A stretch of 64,000 bases of DNA from positions 44,465,327 through 44,529,326 of the forward strand of contig CM049308.1 of NCBI GenBank assembly GCA_026874595.1, written 5' to 3'. Origin of the DNA: Sipunculus nudus. Lineage: Eukaryota > Annelida > Sipuncula > Golfingiida > Sipunculidae. The position numbers and the translations under genes were made by a program. Positions 9,779-22,515 of this stretch are shown here, piece after piece. Below the pieces are notes generated by a model that was not told the origin of the DNA, ran no database searches, and was given only the letters and a program-made list of their open reading frames with translations. Numbering within the stretch: the first letter of the stretch is position 1; each line of letters begins with the position of its first letter.

Positions 9779-12525
9779 ACTAGAATACGGGCAGTCGACA
9801 AGCGACTACGTGTATCCGCCTAAATCAGAGTGGACGGGTGAAGTGAGGCATGGATTGAGTGGCAAGGGGAAATAGAGTGAAGTGTTGCATATTAGCATGG
9901 ATGTCTGCAGCCAAATTGTGTACGTAGGTTGCGCCACCTACCACAAAAACCAGAAAGCCATCCAAGTTGTATACATATGCAAAATTAAGGCAGATAGGTC
10001 AAACCACTACATGTATATAAGTGATTTTAGCCCACGACAGACAAACAGATGGACGCTGTGCAAAAATGGTTGCAGGTGGCGCCACCAGTTTTGCGTATGA
10101 CAAAGGGCTATGTGAGAACTATACACATGCAAAACTTTGGCCCAATCGGTCAAACAGTTCCCAAGATATGAGCTTGGATGTCTGCTGCATAAACTAGAAT
10201 GTAGGTGGCGCCACCTGTCATAAAATCGAAAAAGCTATCAAGGATGTATAAACCTGCAAAATTTTTAGCAGATATGTCAAACCACTGCCAAGATATGAGT
10301 GATTTTATCCCATGGCAGACAAACAGACGGACACTGTTCAAAAATGGTTGCAGGTGGCGCCACCATTTTAGTGTATTTTATAAAGCTATCCAAGGGCTAC
10401 ATTTGTATAAATTTTTTAGCCTGATCAGTCAAACAGTTCCCAAGATATGAGCTTGGATGTCTGCAGAGTAAACATGAATGTAGGTGGCGCCACCTGTCAT
10501 AAAATCAGAAAAGCTATCCAGAATGTATACGCATGCCGAATTTCAGGTGAATAAGTCCAACCAATGCAGAGATATGACTGATTTTATCCCAAGGCAGATG
10601 AACAGATGGACACTGTTTAAAAATGGTTGCAGGTAGCGCCACCATTTTTTGTGTATGTTATAAAGCTATCCAAGGGCTACATTTGTGTAAAATTTTTAGC
10701 CTGATCGGTCAAAACACTGTTTTGGCGGATACAATAATAAGTCCTCAAGTGGTAGAGACAGTGTATTCAATGAACACATGTATACAGCATGCTGGTCAGT
10801 TCATGTCTGTCCAGCTCAGTGGTCAATTCAAACCTGCTGCTGTCCAGACATCTGGCAGCATCATCATACTTTGACCCTGATGCTACCAGGGTGACACTGA
10901 TGGGCTGCTCATTAACACTGATAGGATCATGCCAAGATACATAAATTTACATTCTGTTACAGCAATTAATTGTATCCGCCAAAACAGAGTTTTGCGGGTA
11001 CTATGTTTTCAGCTGCACGCCGCCGCCGCCGCGTAGGTGTCCGGAGAACTCCTCCGTAACCGCTGGGCGGAATTTTACGAAACCCGGGAATATGTTCGGG
11101 TCACATGTGAACTGCTGTGCCCTGATTTTGTTTTGACCTCTGACCTTTCCTCTGCGCTCTGCGTCCATTTGTGCCTCTGTTTCCACACATAAACCCACAT
11201 ATCTCGGGAACCGTTTGACGGATTAGGAAAACTTTTTTGCACAAATGTAGCCCTTGGAGAGCTTTATAACATACACAAAAAATGGTGGCGCCACCTGCAA
11301 CCATGTTTGCACAGTGTCCATCTGTTCATCTGCCTTGGGTAAAAATCACTCATATCTCTGCAGTGACTTGACTAATTTACCTGAAATTTGGCATGCTTAT
11401 ACATCCTGGATAGCTTTTCTGATTTTGTGACAGGTGGCGCCACCTACATTCACGTTTACGCTGCAGACATCCAAGCTCATATCTCGGGAACCGTTTGACA
11501 GATCAGGACATTTTTTTTGCACAAATGTAGCTCTTGGAGAGCTTTATAACATACACAAAAAATGGTGGTGCCACCTGCAACCATGTTTGCACAGTGTCCA
11601 TCTGTTCGTCTGCCTTGGGTTAAAATCACTCATATCTCTGCAGTGACTTGACTAATTCACCTGAAATTTGGCATGCGTATACATCCTGGATAGCTTTTCT
11701 GATTTTGTGACAGGTGGCGCCACCTACATTCACGTTTACGCTGCAGACATCCAAGCTCATATGTCGGGAACCGTTTGACCGATCAGGAAAATATTTTTGT
11801 ACAAATGTAGCCCTTGGAGAGCTTTATAACATATATAAAAATGGTGGCGCCACCTGCAACCATGTTCGCACAGTGTCCATCTGTTTGTCTGCCTTGGGTT
11901 AAAATCACTCATATCTCTGCAGTAACTTGACTAATTCACCTGAAATTCAGCATGCGTATACATCCTGGATAGCTTTTCTGATTTTATGACAGGTGGCGCC
12001 ACCTACATTCACGTTTACGCTGCAGACATCCAAGCTCATATCTCGGGAACTGTTTGACTGATCAGGAAAATTATTTTGCACAAATGTAGCCCTTGGAGAG
12101 CTTTATAACATACGCAAAACTGGTGGCGCCACCTACAGCCATTTTTGCACAGCTCCTGTCTGTTTGTCTGCCATGGGATAAAATCACTCATATCTCGGCA
12201 GTGGTTTGACATATCTGGCTAAAATTTTGCAGGCTTATACATCCCCGACAGCTCTCTTGATTTTATGACAGGTGGAGCCACCTGCATTCTGGTTTATGCA
12301 GCAGACATCCAAGCTCATATTTGCATATGTATACAACTGGGACGGCTTTCTGGATTTTGTGGTAGGGGGGGCAACCTTCATACACAATTTGGCTGCAGAC
12401 ATCCATGCTAATATGCAACACTTCACTCTATTTCCCCTTGCCACTTAATCCATGCCTCACTTCACCCGTTCCACTCTGATTTAGGCGGATACACGTAGTC
12501 ACTTGTCGACTACCCATATTCTAGT
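9779..12525. mobile_element. Inverted dimer of GGTGGCGCCACC-core elements with TA flanks
   Basis: The ends are long inverted repeats: ACTAGAATACGGG at 9,779 and its complement ending at 12,525. Identity continues inward for well over 100 bp through 'gactacgtgtatccgcc' and 'gcaaggggaaatagagtga'. TA abuts both ends (9,777-9,778 and 12,526-12,527), fitting a TA target duplication. Each arm has units of about 130-150 bp carrying GGTGGCGCCACC (for example 10,074, 10,204, 10,352, 10,483, 11,284, 11,433) in alternation with 'gtcataaaatc' and 'tatccaagggctacatttg' blocks. The arms meet at 18-bp inverted repeats CTGTTTTGGCGGATACAA (10,717-10,734 and 10,970-10,987) around a 235-bp spacer. A single arm also exists at 33,507-34,680. 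No open frame of note. Confidence 0.75.
10735..10969. repeat. Spacer repeat shared with 16,130-16,345 (inverted)
   Basis: 'cctcaagtggtagagacag', 'acatgtatacagcatgctgg' and 'ccagacatctggcagcatca' appear in the same order on the opposite strand at 16,130-16,345. It is therefore a dispersed repeat of its own, here caught between the two arms of the dimer. Confidence 0.75.
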
Positions 12526-12527
12526 TA

Positions 12528-13182
12528 AATCTGTGTTTCCTCATGTTACTGACACATTATACAAAAACTACCTTATGAAATTAAATGAAACTTTACATCC
12601 ACATGAAATGTGACCCAAAGAATATAAATGTAGAAAATGGTATCAACGCATGGTTCTCCACATACAAAGTTAATAGTACAGTTTGAACATAAACAATTAA
12701 TTAGCATCACCTAATTAAGCTCTACCACAATATGGGTGGGGTACAACTAGCTTGGTCCCCAAGCTAATATGAATAATATTACCTCCAAAAGAAGTTACCA
12801 TACTTAAGAATGTGCATGGAATTATTAAATAGTAGATGCAAGGTATGACCTTACATGACATTTGGCATGTACAGCAGAACCAAGAAATGTAATTTAAAGA
12901 TGTGTACAAGGCCAGTTGAGAGGTTACATGAAGATTATATATGTGCTCATTTTAGTATGTTACCAAATTCATAGGATAACAAACAGAAATATAGATATAC
13001 ATTGTAGAAAATGAACATACACAATCAGTGTTAACTTGATGGCAATATACAAGGCAATTAATAAACATTCAGTGCTTACAGAGAGACACAATGTCCATTG
13101 TTCATTTACTGGAATTGCTGGTCAGAGTCCATAATATTCTTGTCAAGTTGTTAGACTGTTCCTAATGCATGTTAAGATACAA
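12528..13182. other. AT-rich spacer, nothing recognised
   Basis: No coding frame of note and no repeat ends seen. Confidence 0.4.
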
Positions 13183-15580
13183 CAAGTGACCCATGGGTCA
13201 TGACGCTCAGCTGCCAAGCATGACCTGTGACATCATGGACTGAGATTCACAACTTCCAGTCAAATTTTGAAGAACCAATTTGCCACTTTGTTGAAAATTT
13301 TCTATTACAACAGAAATATATATCACCTGTCTGGTTGAAACACAGTGAATTGATGGTCTGAGGAAAATGAATGATTGTTAAGCTAACAGGAACTATTCCA
13401 ACAGCTTGCTGTCAGTCTCAAAAGGAACACCACAAAGGGCAAATATAAGATCAAAATATATAGCAAAAATCATGGAAATACATGCAAGAATTATTGAGAA
13501 ACAGGTGCTTCTGTATGAATTTTTATTCAATACAAGCCAACTGTACTGCACTTTTATAAATGATGGTAATATTTATTCAGAAATATTTGACCCAATCCTT
13601 TACAAGATTACATAAAAATACATCCAACTGCATTCACTTTAACTGTTCTTGAGATAATATGATCAAAAGGAATTAAAAGATGGTTGCCTGGTGGCCATAT
13701 TGGACTTCTGACAAGTCTGAAATCAGACAACAAACATACTCTAAATTGGACCAAACATTAAAGAAAAATTACTGAAACTTCACTAGAGAAAGAATTTCTA
13801 AGGTGGCTAACTGGCAGACATAATGGATTTCTGACAAGTATGACATTTGATATCCCACATTCTCCAATAAGAGACCAAACTTGGGGCAAATTATCCAGTA
13901 ATGAATGCCCAAAATAATTCAAAAGGCATGTCCAGGCCCTCATATCAGATTTATAGATATGCAATTGTAAAAAGTGTAAGTCCAATATTTTTTATTATCT
14001 TTCTGCTTTTCAATGGGGTCAGCAGGGTAGGTAAACTGCCAAACCTAAAAGAAAAGAAATGCAGAAAGAATGACTAAGAGTCTTGAAATAAATCAAAAAG
14101 CCATCCTAAATCAAGGTACACATCCACATATTATGAGAACAAACACTTGCTTTTATATGTGGTGATATATATTAAAATATTCAGATATCTAGGAAACTAA
14201 GTTTATTGCTAGGATTCCATAAAATAAACTGCAAAATGTTCCCATCATCTTATAAATCAGTAGCTAAACATTAATACTATACTCTCATAGTCTTAATGCC
14301 TGGCTGGAGCATTCTGACAACAGTGTTTTTGTTATGAAGTACGAGGTACTTATCACTGAGCCTTATCACCTAATAGGCTGATACTAAAGGGAGTCATATG
14401 TCACTAGTGTCACTCACAATTACAGCCACACAGGGAGATGTACCAGCTGGAGTGGGATGGTTATATATACAAGAAAAAATAGAGATGGTCTATAAAATAA
14501 GTAATTGTGAACATCCCTGACCTATGACCTTGGCCTTTTGCCCATATATCAACTGGATTCTTTCTAAATGATGGGCAACTACTAACCACTTAAATCTGGT
14601 GTAATTACTTGGCAACCGATGGGTGAATAACTTTGACCTGCAACCTTTAACCTGCTGACCCCAAAATCAATAAGTTATTTATTCAAGCAAAAAGACCCAT
14701 AAATATGAAGTTTGAGTCAAACTGAGTGATGCATAGATGTGGCATATGTGAAAGACTGAAGGTTTGGGTTGAACAGTTACACTTGAAATATGCTCACAAG
14801 CATTTAGAACAATTAAATATTGTGACCTTGACCTTTGACTTTTTGACCGCAACATCAATAGGCTTCTTCCCTTATTGGTAGGTAAGCCATATATGACAGA
14901 TGGAAGGTACAGATTGAAAAGTTTGCCTGAAAATGACTCCACGCAAGAAGTGGGTGCTGTGAACTTGACCTTTGACCTCAAAATCAACAGGTCTTTTCAC
15001 CTGTTGGCAGAGAAGCGATATCGGTGCTGGAAGGTTTGGAATGAAAAGTCTAGCTTGAAATGTGTCAACAACCTTTTCAAAGAAGTGGATCCTGTGACCC
15101 TGACCTTTGACCTTGTGACCTCAAAATCTATAGGATTCTTCTCCAACTTAGTAGGTGAGCTATATGTGAAAGATCAAAGAATTGGGATGAAACGGTTGGC
15201 TTAAAATGCATCCACAGGCTTTTCAAAGAAGAGGCTCCTGTGACCTTGACCTTTGAACCTCAAAAAAATTATGGTTCTTCCCCTGTTGGTAGGTGAGCTG
15301 TATGTGAAAGATGGAAGGTTTGGGATGAAAATTTTGTCTCAAAGAGTTATTTCTGGGGGATGCAAACACACCCCATAACTTCGAGAATATAGGTCGCAGT
15401 GACCTAATTTCAGGTTTGCAAGGAGATCTTTTTATAACCTCTAAGACTGCATAGGGTTCATGGCTCTAGCCCCTACGGTTACGATTTGTGCCCTGCTAAC
15501 GGCCGGACGGCTGGACGGACAGACGACGGACAAAGACCCATCGCTATAGCCCAGCATGACTGAAAGTCAGCTGAGCTAAA
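13183..15580 (+). mobile_element. 2.4 kb hairpin-capped (HINE/pearl-like) element, copy 1
   Basis: The 5' end is CAAGTGACCCATGGGTCATG followed by 'acgctcagctg'. The 3' end is a GACG-rich tract and then a hairpin of the form AGCTCAG...CTGAGCT, immediately before AAAA. The 5' word GCTCAGCTG is the inverse of CAGCTGAGC in the 3' hairpin, a subterminal inverted repeat. The 3' part is a core of about 140-bp units, each opening with 'gtgaccttgacctttgacc' (about 14,820, 14,960, 15,092 and 15,237). The same element lies at 26,743-29,135 (minus strand) and 41,286-43,720. The layout resembles bivalve pearl elements and Helentron-derived HINEs (family knowledge); assignment is by structure only. Frames of 60-110 codons inside are shared between copies because the DNA is, not because they look like genes. 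Confidence 0.8.
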
Positions 15581-15582
15581 AA

Positions 15583-16129
15583 TATATATAAAGTTTATTC
15601 TCCTTCTTTCAACATTTACAGGTGTGTGTAAGTTGGACATTATACCAAGTACAAGTGAATAACAGATATCAAATGATAGAGAGATAATACTTTAAATCTA
15701 TATGAATAGACAAAGATTGGAATTTTGATTTATAATGCTCCATTGTTATTTTCATCACTTAACATGAATGAATAACTGGCTAAAAATAAACACATTGCAT
15801 AAACAGTAATGCGATTAAAAATAAAAAAATAAATGGAAAAAAGGAATATTAAAGATGCACAATACTAGTGTAACAGGTTGCAAATAAATCAGTAAAATGG
15901 AGGAACTTTATGGGTGGGGTACAACAAAATTTTGACACATAACTTGATACATGAGGTGCAAAATTATATATGACAAATAAAGAGTGATCTGGGAGTATGA
16001 GTGCACATGTGATGTTGATATTTTAGAAATGACTTAAATGCGAGGCTGCTTGCAACTCATTTGACGTGTTATCTGTATATGTATATAGCGCATGAACATA
16101 GAAGTACAACTAGAATAAGTGCTCCAGGG
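15583..16129. other. AT-rich spacer, nothing recognised
   Basis: No coding or repeat structure recognised. Confidence 0.4.
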
Positions 16130-16345
16130 AACTCCTTTCATCTATTTTGAGCAGCCCATCAGTGTCACCCTGGTAGCCTCAGGGTCAAGGTATAATGATG
16201 CTGCCAGATGTCTGGATAGCAACAGATTTGAATTGACCACTGAGCTGGACACATCAACTGACCAGCATGCTGTATACATGTGTTGACTGAATACACTAAA
16301 GTCTCTACCACTTAAGGACTTATTATTGTTGTTTGTGTTTTACTA
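16130..16345 (-). repeat. Dispersed repeat shared with 10,735-10,969
   Basis: Opposite-strand copy of the spacer repeat: 'gagcagcccatcagtgtcac', 'tgctgccagatgtctgg', 'ccagcatgctgtatacatg' and 'tctctaccactta'. Confidence 0.75.
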
Positions 16346-16384
16346 ATTCCCCACAAACACCAGATCCTGCTAGCGCTACAATAG

Positions 16385-17420
16385 AAATTTTTCAGAATGA
16401 CAGTCCTGTGACCTTAACCAATGACCTTGTAACCAAAGAATATTTGAACCTATTATCCTTGACCTTGCAGCATTTAGATTATTGTTACAATCTTTTAAAA
16501 AGTGACCCTTACCTCTAACAAGGTAACCTCAAAATGTACAGATTTCCTCACTTTGAGCAAGTAAGCCATGTGCGAAAGATCGAAAGTTTTGGATAAAACA
16601 TTTGATTTACAGTGCATCCACAATCTTTTTAAAGATGTGGCGTGGCTCCCGTGACCTTCAACTTTGACCTCTGGACCCTGAAAATTAAAATGAATTTACT
16701 TAAGTTGTAGGTCATTAATAAAACAAGTTTTAAGCCAGTCTGTCTATCCAAAGCAGAAATATCATCCATAAACTAAATAGTGAATGGATGGGCCCTGTGA
16801 CCTTGACCTTTGACCCCAAAATCTAATAGAATCTTCCCCTATTGGCAGGTAAGCAATATCTTGAAGATTGAATGTTTGTGATGAACAGTTTGGCTTGAAA
16901 TGCATAAACATTCTTTTTAAAGAAATGGGTCCTGTGACCTAGACATTTGACTGTTGGACCCCAAAATCGACAGAGTTTTTATTTTAGTGGTGAGCCATAT
17001 ATAAGTAAAATTTGAGATCAGTAGGTCAAACTAAACTGGTACTGATCAAACTAAACTGGAGTTATCATCTAGACTCATTTGTGAACTGATAGCCCCTGTG
17101 ACCTTGACCTTTGACCCCAAATTCATTTATGCTCTCCCCATACTAGCAAGTCAGCTAATTGTGCAGGATTTTGAGTGTTGGATGAAAAGCTTGGCTTTAA
17201 ATGCAGGCATAATCTTTTTAAATTATTCAAGAGTCCTGGGACCGTGACCTCATGACCAAACAATAATATAGGTTCTTGCTTTAGTGGTGGGCCATATTTA
17301 AGTCAAGTTTGAAATCCATGTGTCAATCCAACCTGGAGTTATCATCTGGAAACAAATTTGTGTGGATGGACGGATGGACAGGCAGACAAACAGACAGACA
17401 GGGTGATTACTACAGGGCAT
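16385..17420 (+). repeat. Divergent GTGACCTTGACCTTTGACC tandem core with GACGG tail
   Basis: Units of about 145-155 bp opening 'cctgtgaccttgacctttga' recur near 16,407, 16,650, 16,796, 16,935, 17,095 and 17,240. The array ends with 'ggacggatggacaggcagac', the same kind of tail that precedes the 3' hairpin in intact elements. Here the hairpin is absent, so this is a worn, 3'-truncated relative of the 2.4 kb element. Confidence 0.7.
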
Positions 17421-18029
17421 ACACTTGTAATTGATAAACACACCAGGTTTTGGGACAATAGAAACTGACATGATTCTTGTCATTTTAGAGTATTTACAAT
17501 CCCTTGCATGAGGATACTTGATGGCTTTAGGTTCTTATGCCATTTATTTCATACTGAAACTGTTGTAGCCCTTCCTTAAAGTTAAACACAAGCTCCAATA
17601 AATAACTAGAGGACAGACATGGGGTCTATTACAGTTCTATTACTATTACTTTCAATTTCTACAATTACTACTACCACATTTTAATTTCTATTACTATTAC
17701 TATTACTGGGGTATCTATTACTATTACAATTACTTACACTGTTTGGAGGATTCTAGACCTTGCGCATCCATGAGTGCTATAAACTAGCACTATAATCACA
17801 TGTTTAAATAATATTAAAAGCACCTGTATCATATATAATAATACATAATGATACTGGAGATCTTAATTATTTCAACTTCTTTTATTCCGTTTTTTCCTCT
17901 GTTAGAGGACCTGGTATTTGTGACACAAAAACAACTAATAGATATGTCACCACTCACTATGGGCCTCACTTTCCAAAATTTGAGGAGAAAAAATGGACCC
18001 CTTCAAAAGTTTGGTTTAAACTGAAATCC
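17421..18029. other. Spacer with a (TATTAC)n-like low-complexity tract
   Basis: 17,635-17,735 is dominated by 'tattactattac' words. The remainder is unremarkable. Confidence 0.5.
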
Positions 18030-18935
18030 TGTATTTCTAAAGATTTGACCTTGTATGAATATGATCAAGGTAACTAAGTTATGAACTGATCTGAGATTTT
18101 ATTCTGGCTGTTTTGACCTTGAATATCAAGGTCACCAGTTATCAAGCTCCTCAAGGGACTTTATTAAAACAATTAGTACTTCAAATTTGAGGAAAAAAAT
18201 TGCACTCCTTCTGAAGTTACTGGGTTCACCAAAAATTCTATTTCAACCTATTTGACCTTGATGATGAAGGTCAAGGTCACTGGTTTTTGAATTCCCCTTA
18301 GATTTTGGTAGAGACATTTCACAAGTGAAATTTCATGAAAATATATCAAGTGGTTAAAAAAATATAGCGTTCAAAAATAAATTCTATTTTTACCTATTTG
18401 ACCTTGACGATGAAGGTAAAAGTCACTGTTTTTTTAATTCCCCCGAGATTTTGGTAGAGACATTTCACGAGTCGAATTCCATGAAAATATAGTGGTTCAA
18501 ATGTTATAGCTTTCACAAATACTTTTGATTCTTGCCGATTTGACCTTGAAGATTCAGGTCAAGGTCATTAGTTTTCAAGCTCCTCAAAGAACTTCATTTA
18601 GGCAATTAGTGTTTCAAATTTGAGTCAAAAATTGCAAAACTTCAAACGTTATTGGGTTCACCCAAAAATTCTATTTCAACCTATTTGACCTTGATGATGA
18701 AAGTCAAGGTCAATGGTTTTTGAATTCCCCCGAGATTTTGGTAGAGACATTATAAAAGTTAAATTTCATGAAAACATATCAAGTGCTTCAAAAGTTTTAG
18801 CATTCAAGAATAATTTCTATTCTTGCTGATTTGACCTTGAATATTGAGGTCACAAGATATGACACAGACAACGACATCAATGACGAGTGACAACAGACCA
18901 AACACTATAGGTCTCCCCCCCACGGGAGGGAAGAC
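18030..18935 (+). repeat. Tandem array with 'tttgaccttgatgatgaagg' units and 3' hairpin
   Basis: Units recur near 18,040, 18,110, 18,245, 18,398, 18,540, 18,684 and 18,830. They alternate 'atttgaccttgatgatga', 'ccccgagattttggtagaga' and 'ttcatgaaaatata'. The array closes with 'acagaccaaacactatag' followed by a hairpin-capable 'gtctccccccc...gggagggaagac'. The organisation is the same as the other capped families (core plus terminal hairpin) but the cap is different. Confidence 0.6.
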
Positions 18936-19212
18936 ATTATTATTATAGTTCTAGTGTACAAACCAATATTTCTGAAAGCAAGCACTAACATAAACAAGTC
19001 TGCTTAGGCTCAGCTTCAGCGGTAATCCATAGGGAACAAACATACTCCATAACCAGTACCCTACAATAATGTTACCACAGCAGGCCTACTGTAATAGGTA
19101 GGCCTATGTGCACAATTGCTGATTTACACTTAGTCTGTACCTGATACCAGTTTGAAATTGTATCTAGGCTAATTATAATAGTAATACATGCATGTAAGGT
19201 ATAGGTGCATTA

Positions 19213-19797
19213 TCTGGGGATGAACTTCAGGGGGCTGAAACACCAAGTGAACCCAAATTTTATGCAGAAAATATGGACTCCGTGCTTAATAGACAGCTAG
19301 TGAACCTAAATTTTTATTTTTACAAATTTCCAATTTTCTGCCTGTGAACCCACATTTATTTTGTGCAAAATGAACCCAGTTTTGGTATTTTGTCAATCAT
19401 ATTGCATATCACCTCAAGAAAAATAAGAAGTGACACTTATTTTTCACTGCATATTTCTATCTTATAAATTAACATTTCTTATACTGTATATAGTGGAAGC
19501 CTAATAGGCGCTGAACCCAATTTTTTTTGGAAATTGTGGGATGACTTCATGTTCTTACGGATCTGTGTATATATGATGAATCTACATTTGATATATTTGT
19601 CAAGGACATCGCAAATCAAGAAAGATAAGTAAAGAAATGACACATATATTTCCTATATAACTTAAACAATTGATAAAATATTAATATATTATTTATAGTA
19701 AGGTATATTAAAAGCCAATTAAGCATTGAACTCACATTCTTTAAAAGCAAAAATTTGGGTTTACTCGTTGTTTTAGACCCCTGAATTCATCCCCTGA
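19213..19797. mobile_element. 585-bp MITE inserted in the terminal repeat, TA duplication
   Basis: Inverted ends TCTGGGGATGAACTTCAGGG and, at the right, the complement of TCAGGGGATGAATTCAGGGG. Similarity continues inward to 'gaacccaaatttt'. TA flanks both sides (19,211-19,212 and 19,798-19,799). Removing it rejoins AGGTGCAT with CCCTTAC, as in the intact right end at 25,331-25,348. The TA duplication fits a Tc1/mariner-type or similar family. Confidence 0.7.
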
Positions 19798-20634
19798 TAA
19801 CCCTTACAAAAATTTAAGTGATCCTGGAGTGATCTTAAGTGATCCTGGAGTGATCATGCTGCTTGGATCTCTTATTAGGTGATCCTATAGCGCTCAGTAT
19901 GATCAATTAAGATCAATTTGCTATCAGAAGTGATCCATTTATGATCAATTCTGATCCAGAAGCCATTGATACTGATCATTTGTGATCAAGACACCATCAG
20001 TGCTGATCAGTTGTGATCTTAAAGAGATCAGTTATGATCTACAAGCTGATCAGGTAGGTCCATGCATATACAGATTGATCACAGTTGATCGCCCAACCAA
20101 AACAATTGGACAGTATAACGGCCAGTTATAGTAATTTAATTTGTGTAACAATTTTTGAAGAAAATAGGCAGTACTTCAAAAATTGTTATGTACACAAAAA
20201 TCTATATTTATGGTGAGTTGATCTTGAGTTGATGGTCAAGGTCACCAGCTTACATATTTTTCCATGATTTTATATCCTAAGCTTTAGGTCATTCTGATTT
20301 TTAGAAAAATTCAACCATCTGTGCACCATTTCTTGATAAATCAAATGCGTGCTTTATGTTATTTTTACCAAGTATGGATTCATTCGATATAATGGCCACT
20401 CACAGTAAAGGTCATTGTCCTACTTTAAGTAAGTTTTTTTTAAATCCCAAAAATCAGGATTTACTCTAACCATAGATAGTTGATTTACAGCAGGTTTTTT
20501 ATAATTAAAATTAATTCATTTTAAATTTTAATAAATATTCTATGTAAACATAGTATTAAAGTATGTAAGATGTACATGCATATTATTATGTAATAATATA
20601 TAAAAAATTTCATGGTTAATTGTAAGAAGGTATA

Positions 20635-20712
20635 TATAAATATATACATATATAAATATATATATAAATATATATATATATATTATATTATACCATGTGT
20701 ATACTAAGCTTG

Positions 20713-20754
<42 letters not shown>

Positions 20755-20810
20755 TCTGCATAATCTGAACACAGTGCATAATCATAAATATATATATATA
20801 TATATTTATT
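20635..20810. repeat. (AT)n-rich tracts
   Basis: Several AT dinucleotide runs, the longest at about 20,717-20,750, with imperfect tracts either side. Confidence 0.9.
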
Positions 20811-22515
20811 TATTAATTTCAGTCTATGTATTAAATATGTTACACAGCATATTTTCCTCAGAAAAAAAATTGTATAAATTTTATTATTATTTAATTTCAT
20901 TTATTTCTGTTGATTTTTAATTATAAAAAAGTTAAGGTATATTGAAATTTGATTGATATTGTTACTGCATCTCTATGCAAATTATTATAATAACATATTT
21001 TTAGATATCCCTTAAAGTAATGTGCATTTTACGACATGACCGCTTTATGGCGTGACTGGCTTACGGTACCTGGAAGATGGCAGTGACAGTTTTGGCGCCT
21101 CAAACTTTTTCTGGCATCAGTTGAATTAAAAGTGCTCGCATATGGACTCAACCACATTGGAAATGAAGTGGATGAACTTGCAACAGTTTATCCATGATCG
21201 TAAGAAACCTGAGATAACGTAATCTAAAATGCCATTGTGCATTTAGTGCTTATTTTATTGGACTTCAAAGACGGAGTTCTTGATAAACCCCCATTATCGC
21301 CCTATGGCGAGCATTACGTTTGCCATGATCTGTGGTAGTAAAACTGTCATATTAAGTGATATATATCACAGAGCATTGTTAGAAAAAAAAAACAATAGTA
21401 GCAGATATGCTATTTTATTATACATTTTATGAATGTTTTGACGCTACGAATAACCTTTGGTCCAGAAGGAAACTTGGTTTGACAGACGGTAGACATCTGG
21501 TACAGACTATAGTCCATTTCACCACCTGCTGTCCACCTGTTTTTTGTAAATGATTTACTTAAAAGTTTATATTTTTCAATATTTTCCAAGTAAACAACAT
21601 ATGGAAGTGACAACCTAATATGGCAGTTAAGAATATCACAATAAATCCCCCGTTTATGTTTCACAACATTTTTGTCTCTTTATCATGATGTGGCAGATTT
21701 GGTGTATCCCTCCATAAGTAGCCATCTTTGTTTTAGCTGGTTATATTTTTTAGAGTGTTTACATGAGGTCATCCAATCAGCTGCTGTCAGTTGAGGCTGT
21801 TTTTGCATGTGACCAATGACCTTGACCGCCATAAGTGGGTCTGATATATTGTAAAATGTAGACTGATTTCTCATATTTTCAGAAAATTCTGTTACTCAAA
21901 AATGGCATAAGGTAGGAATTTAGTTAACTAGTTGAAAATTAGGTTCTGTAATCCTCTCCTCTACACTATAACTGTTTCCCTTGAAATGTACCTAATAAAA
22001 ATTTTCATAGCAAAAAACAGGTGGACATGAGGGGATGAAACGGACTATAAAAGCTGGGGCCGCCCTTTCTGACACACAGTCCTACTTCACATGCGTATAA
22101 ACAGTCCCACTCCCCCCAGATAATTAATAATAATTATTGGTACCCTATTTCATGCAGCATAAAGTAATGGGGCAAATGCAAAAAAAAATTATTTTATCCT
22201 TCAAGCAAATAACATCTAAATTTAATACATAAGAATTATGAAAACTACTAATCTGGAATAGGCATAAACTACACTGTGTTTTATAATCTACATAGTATAA
22301 TTAATTTAAAATATATTCATTATAAGCTTTGAGTATCTCGCTGACAGTTTATGATTTCTTAGAGTATAAATCTGTGTTTTCATTTGTCTGGATATGGGTA
22401 TGAATACGTTTAGTGTATTTCCCTGTATGCCTGTTCGGTGTACGGTGGCCGAGCAGTAAAAGTCATGGTTTCACTAGGTCTTTATCATATTTCAACTAGA
22501 CATTTCTTGGCACTA

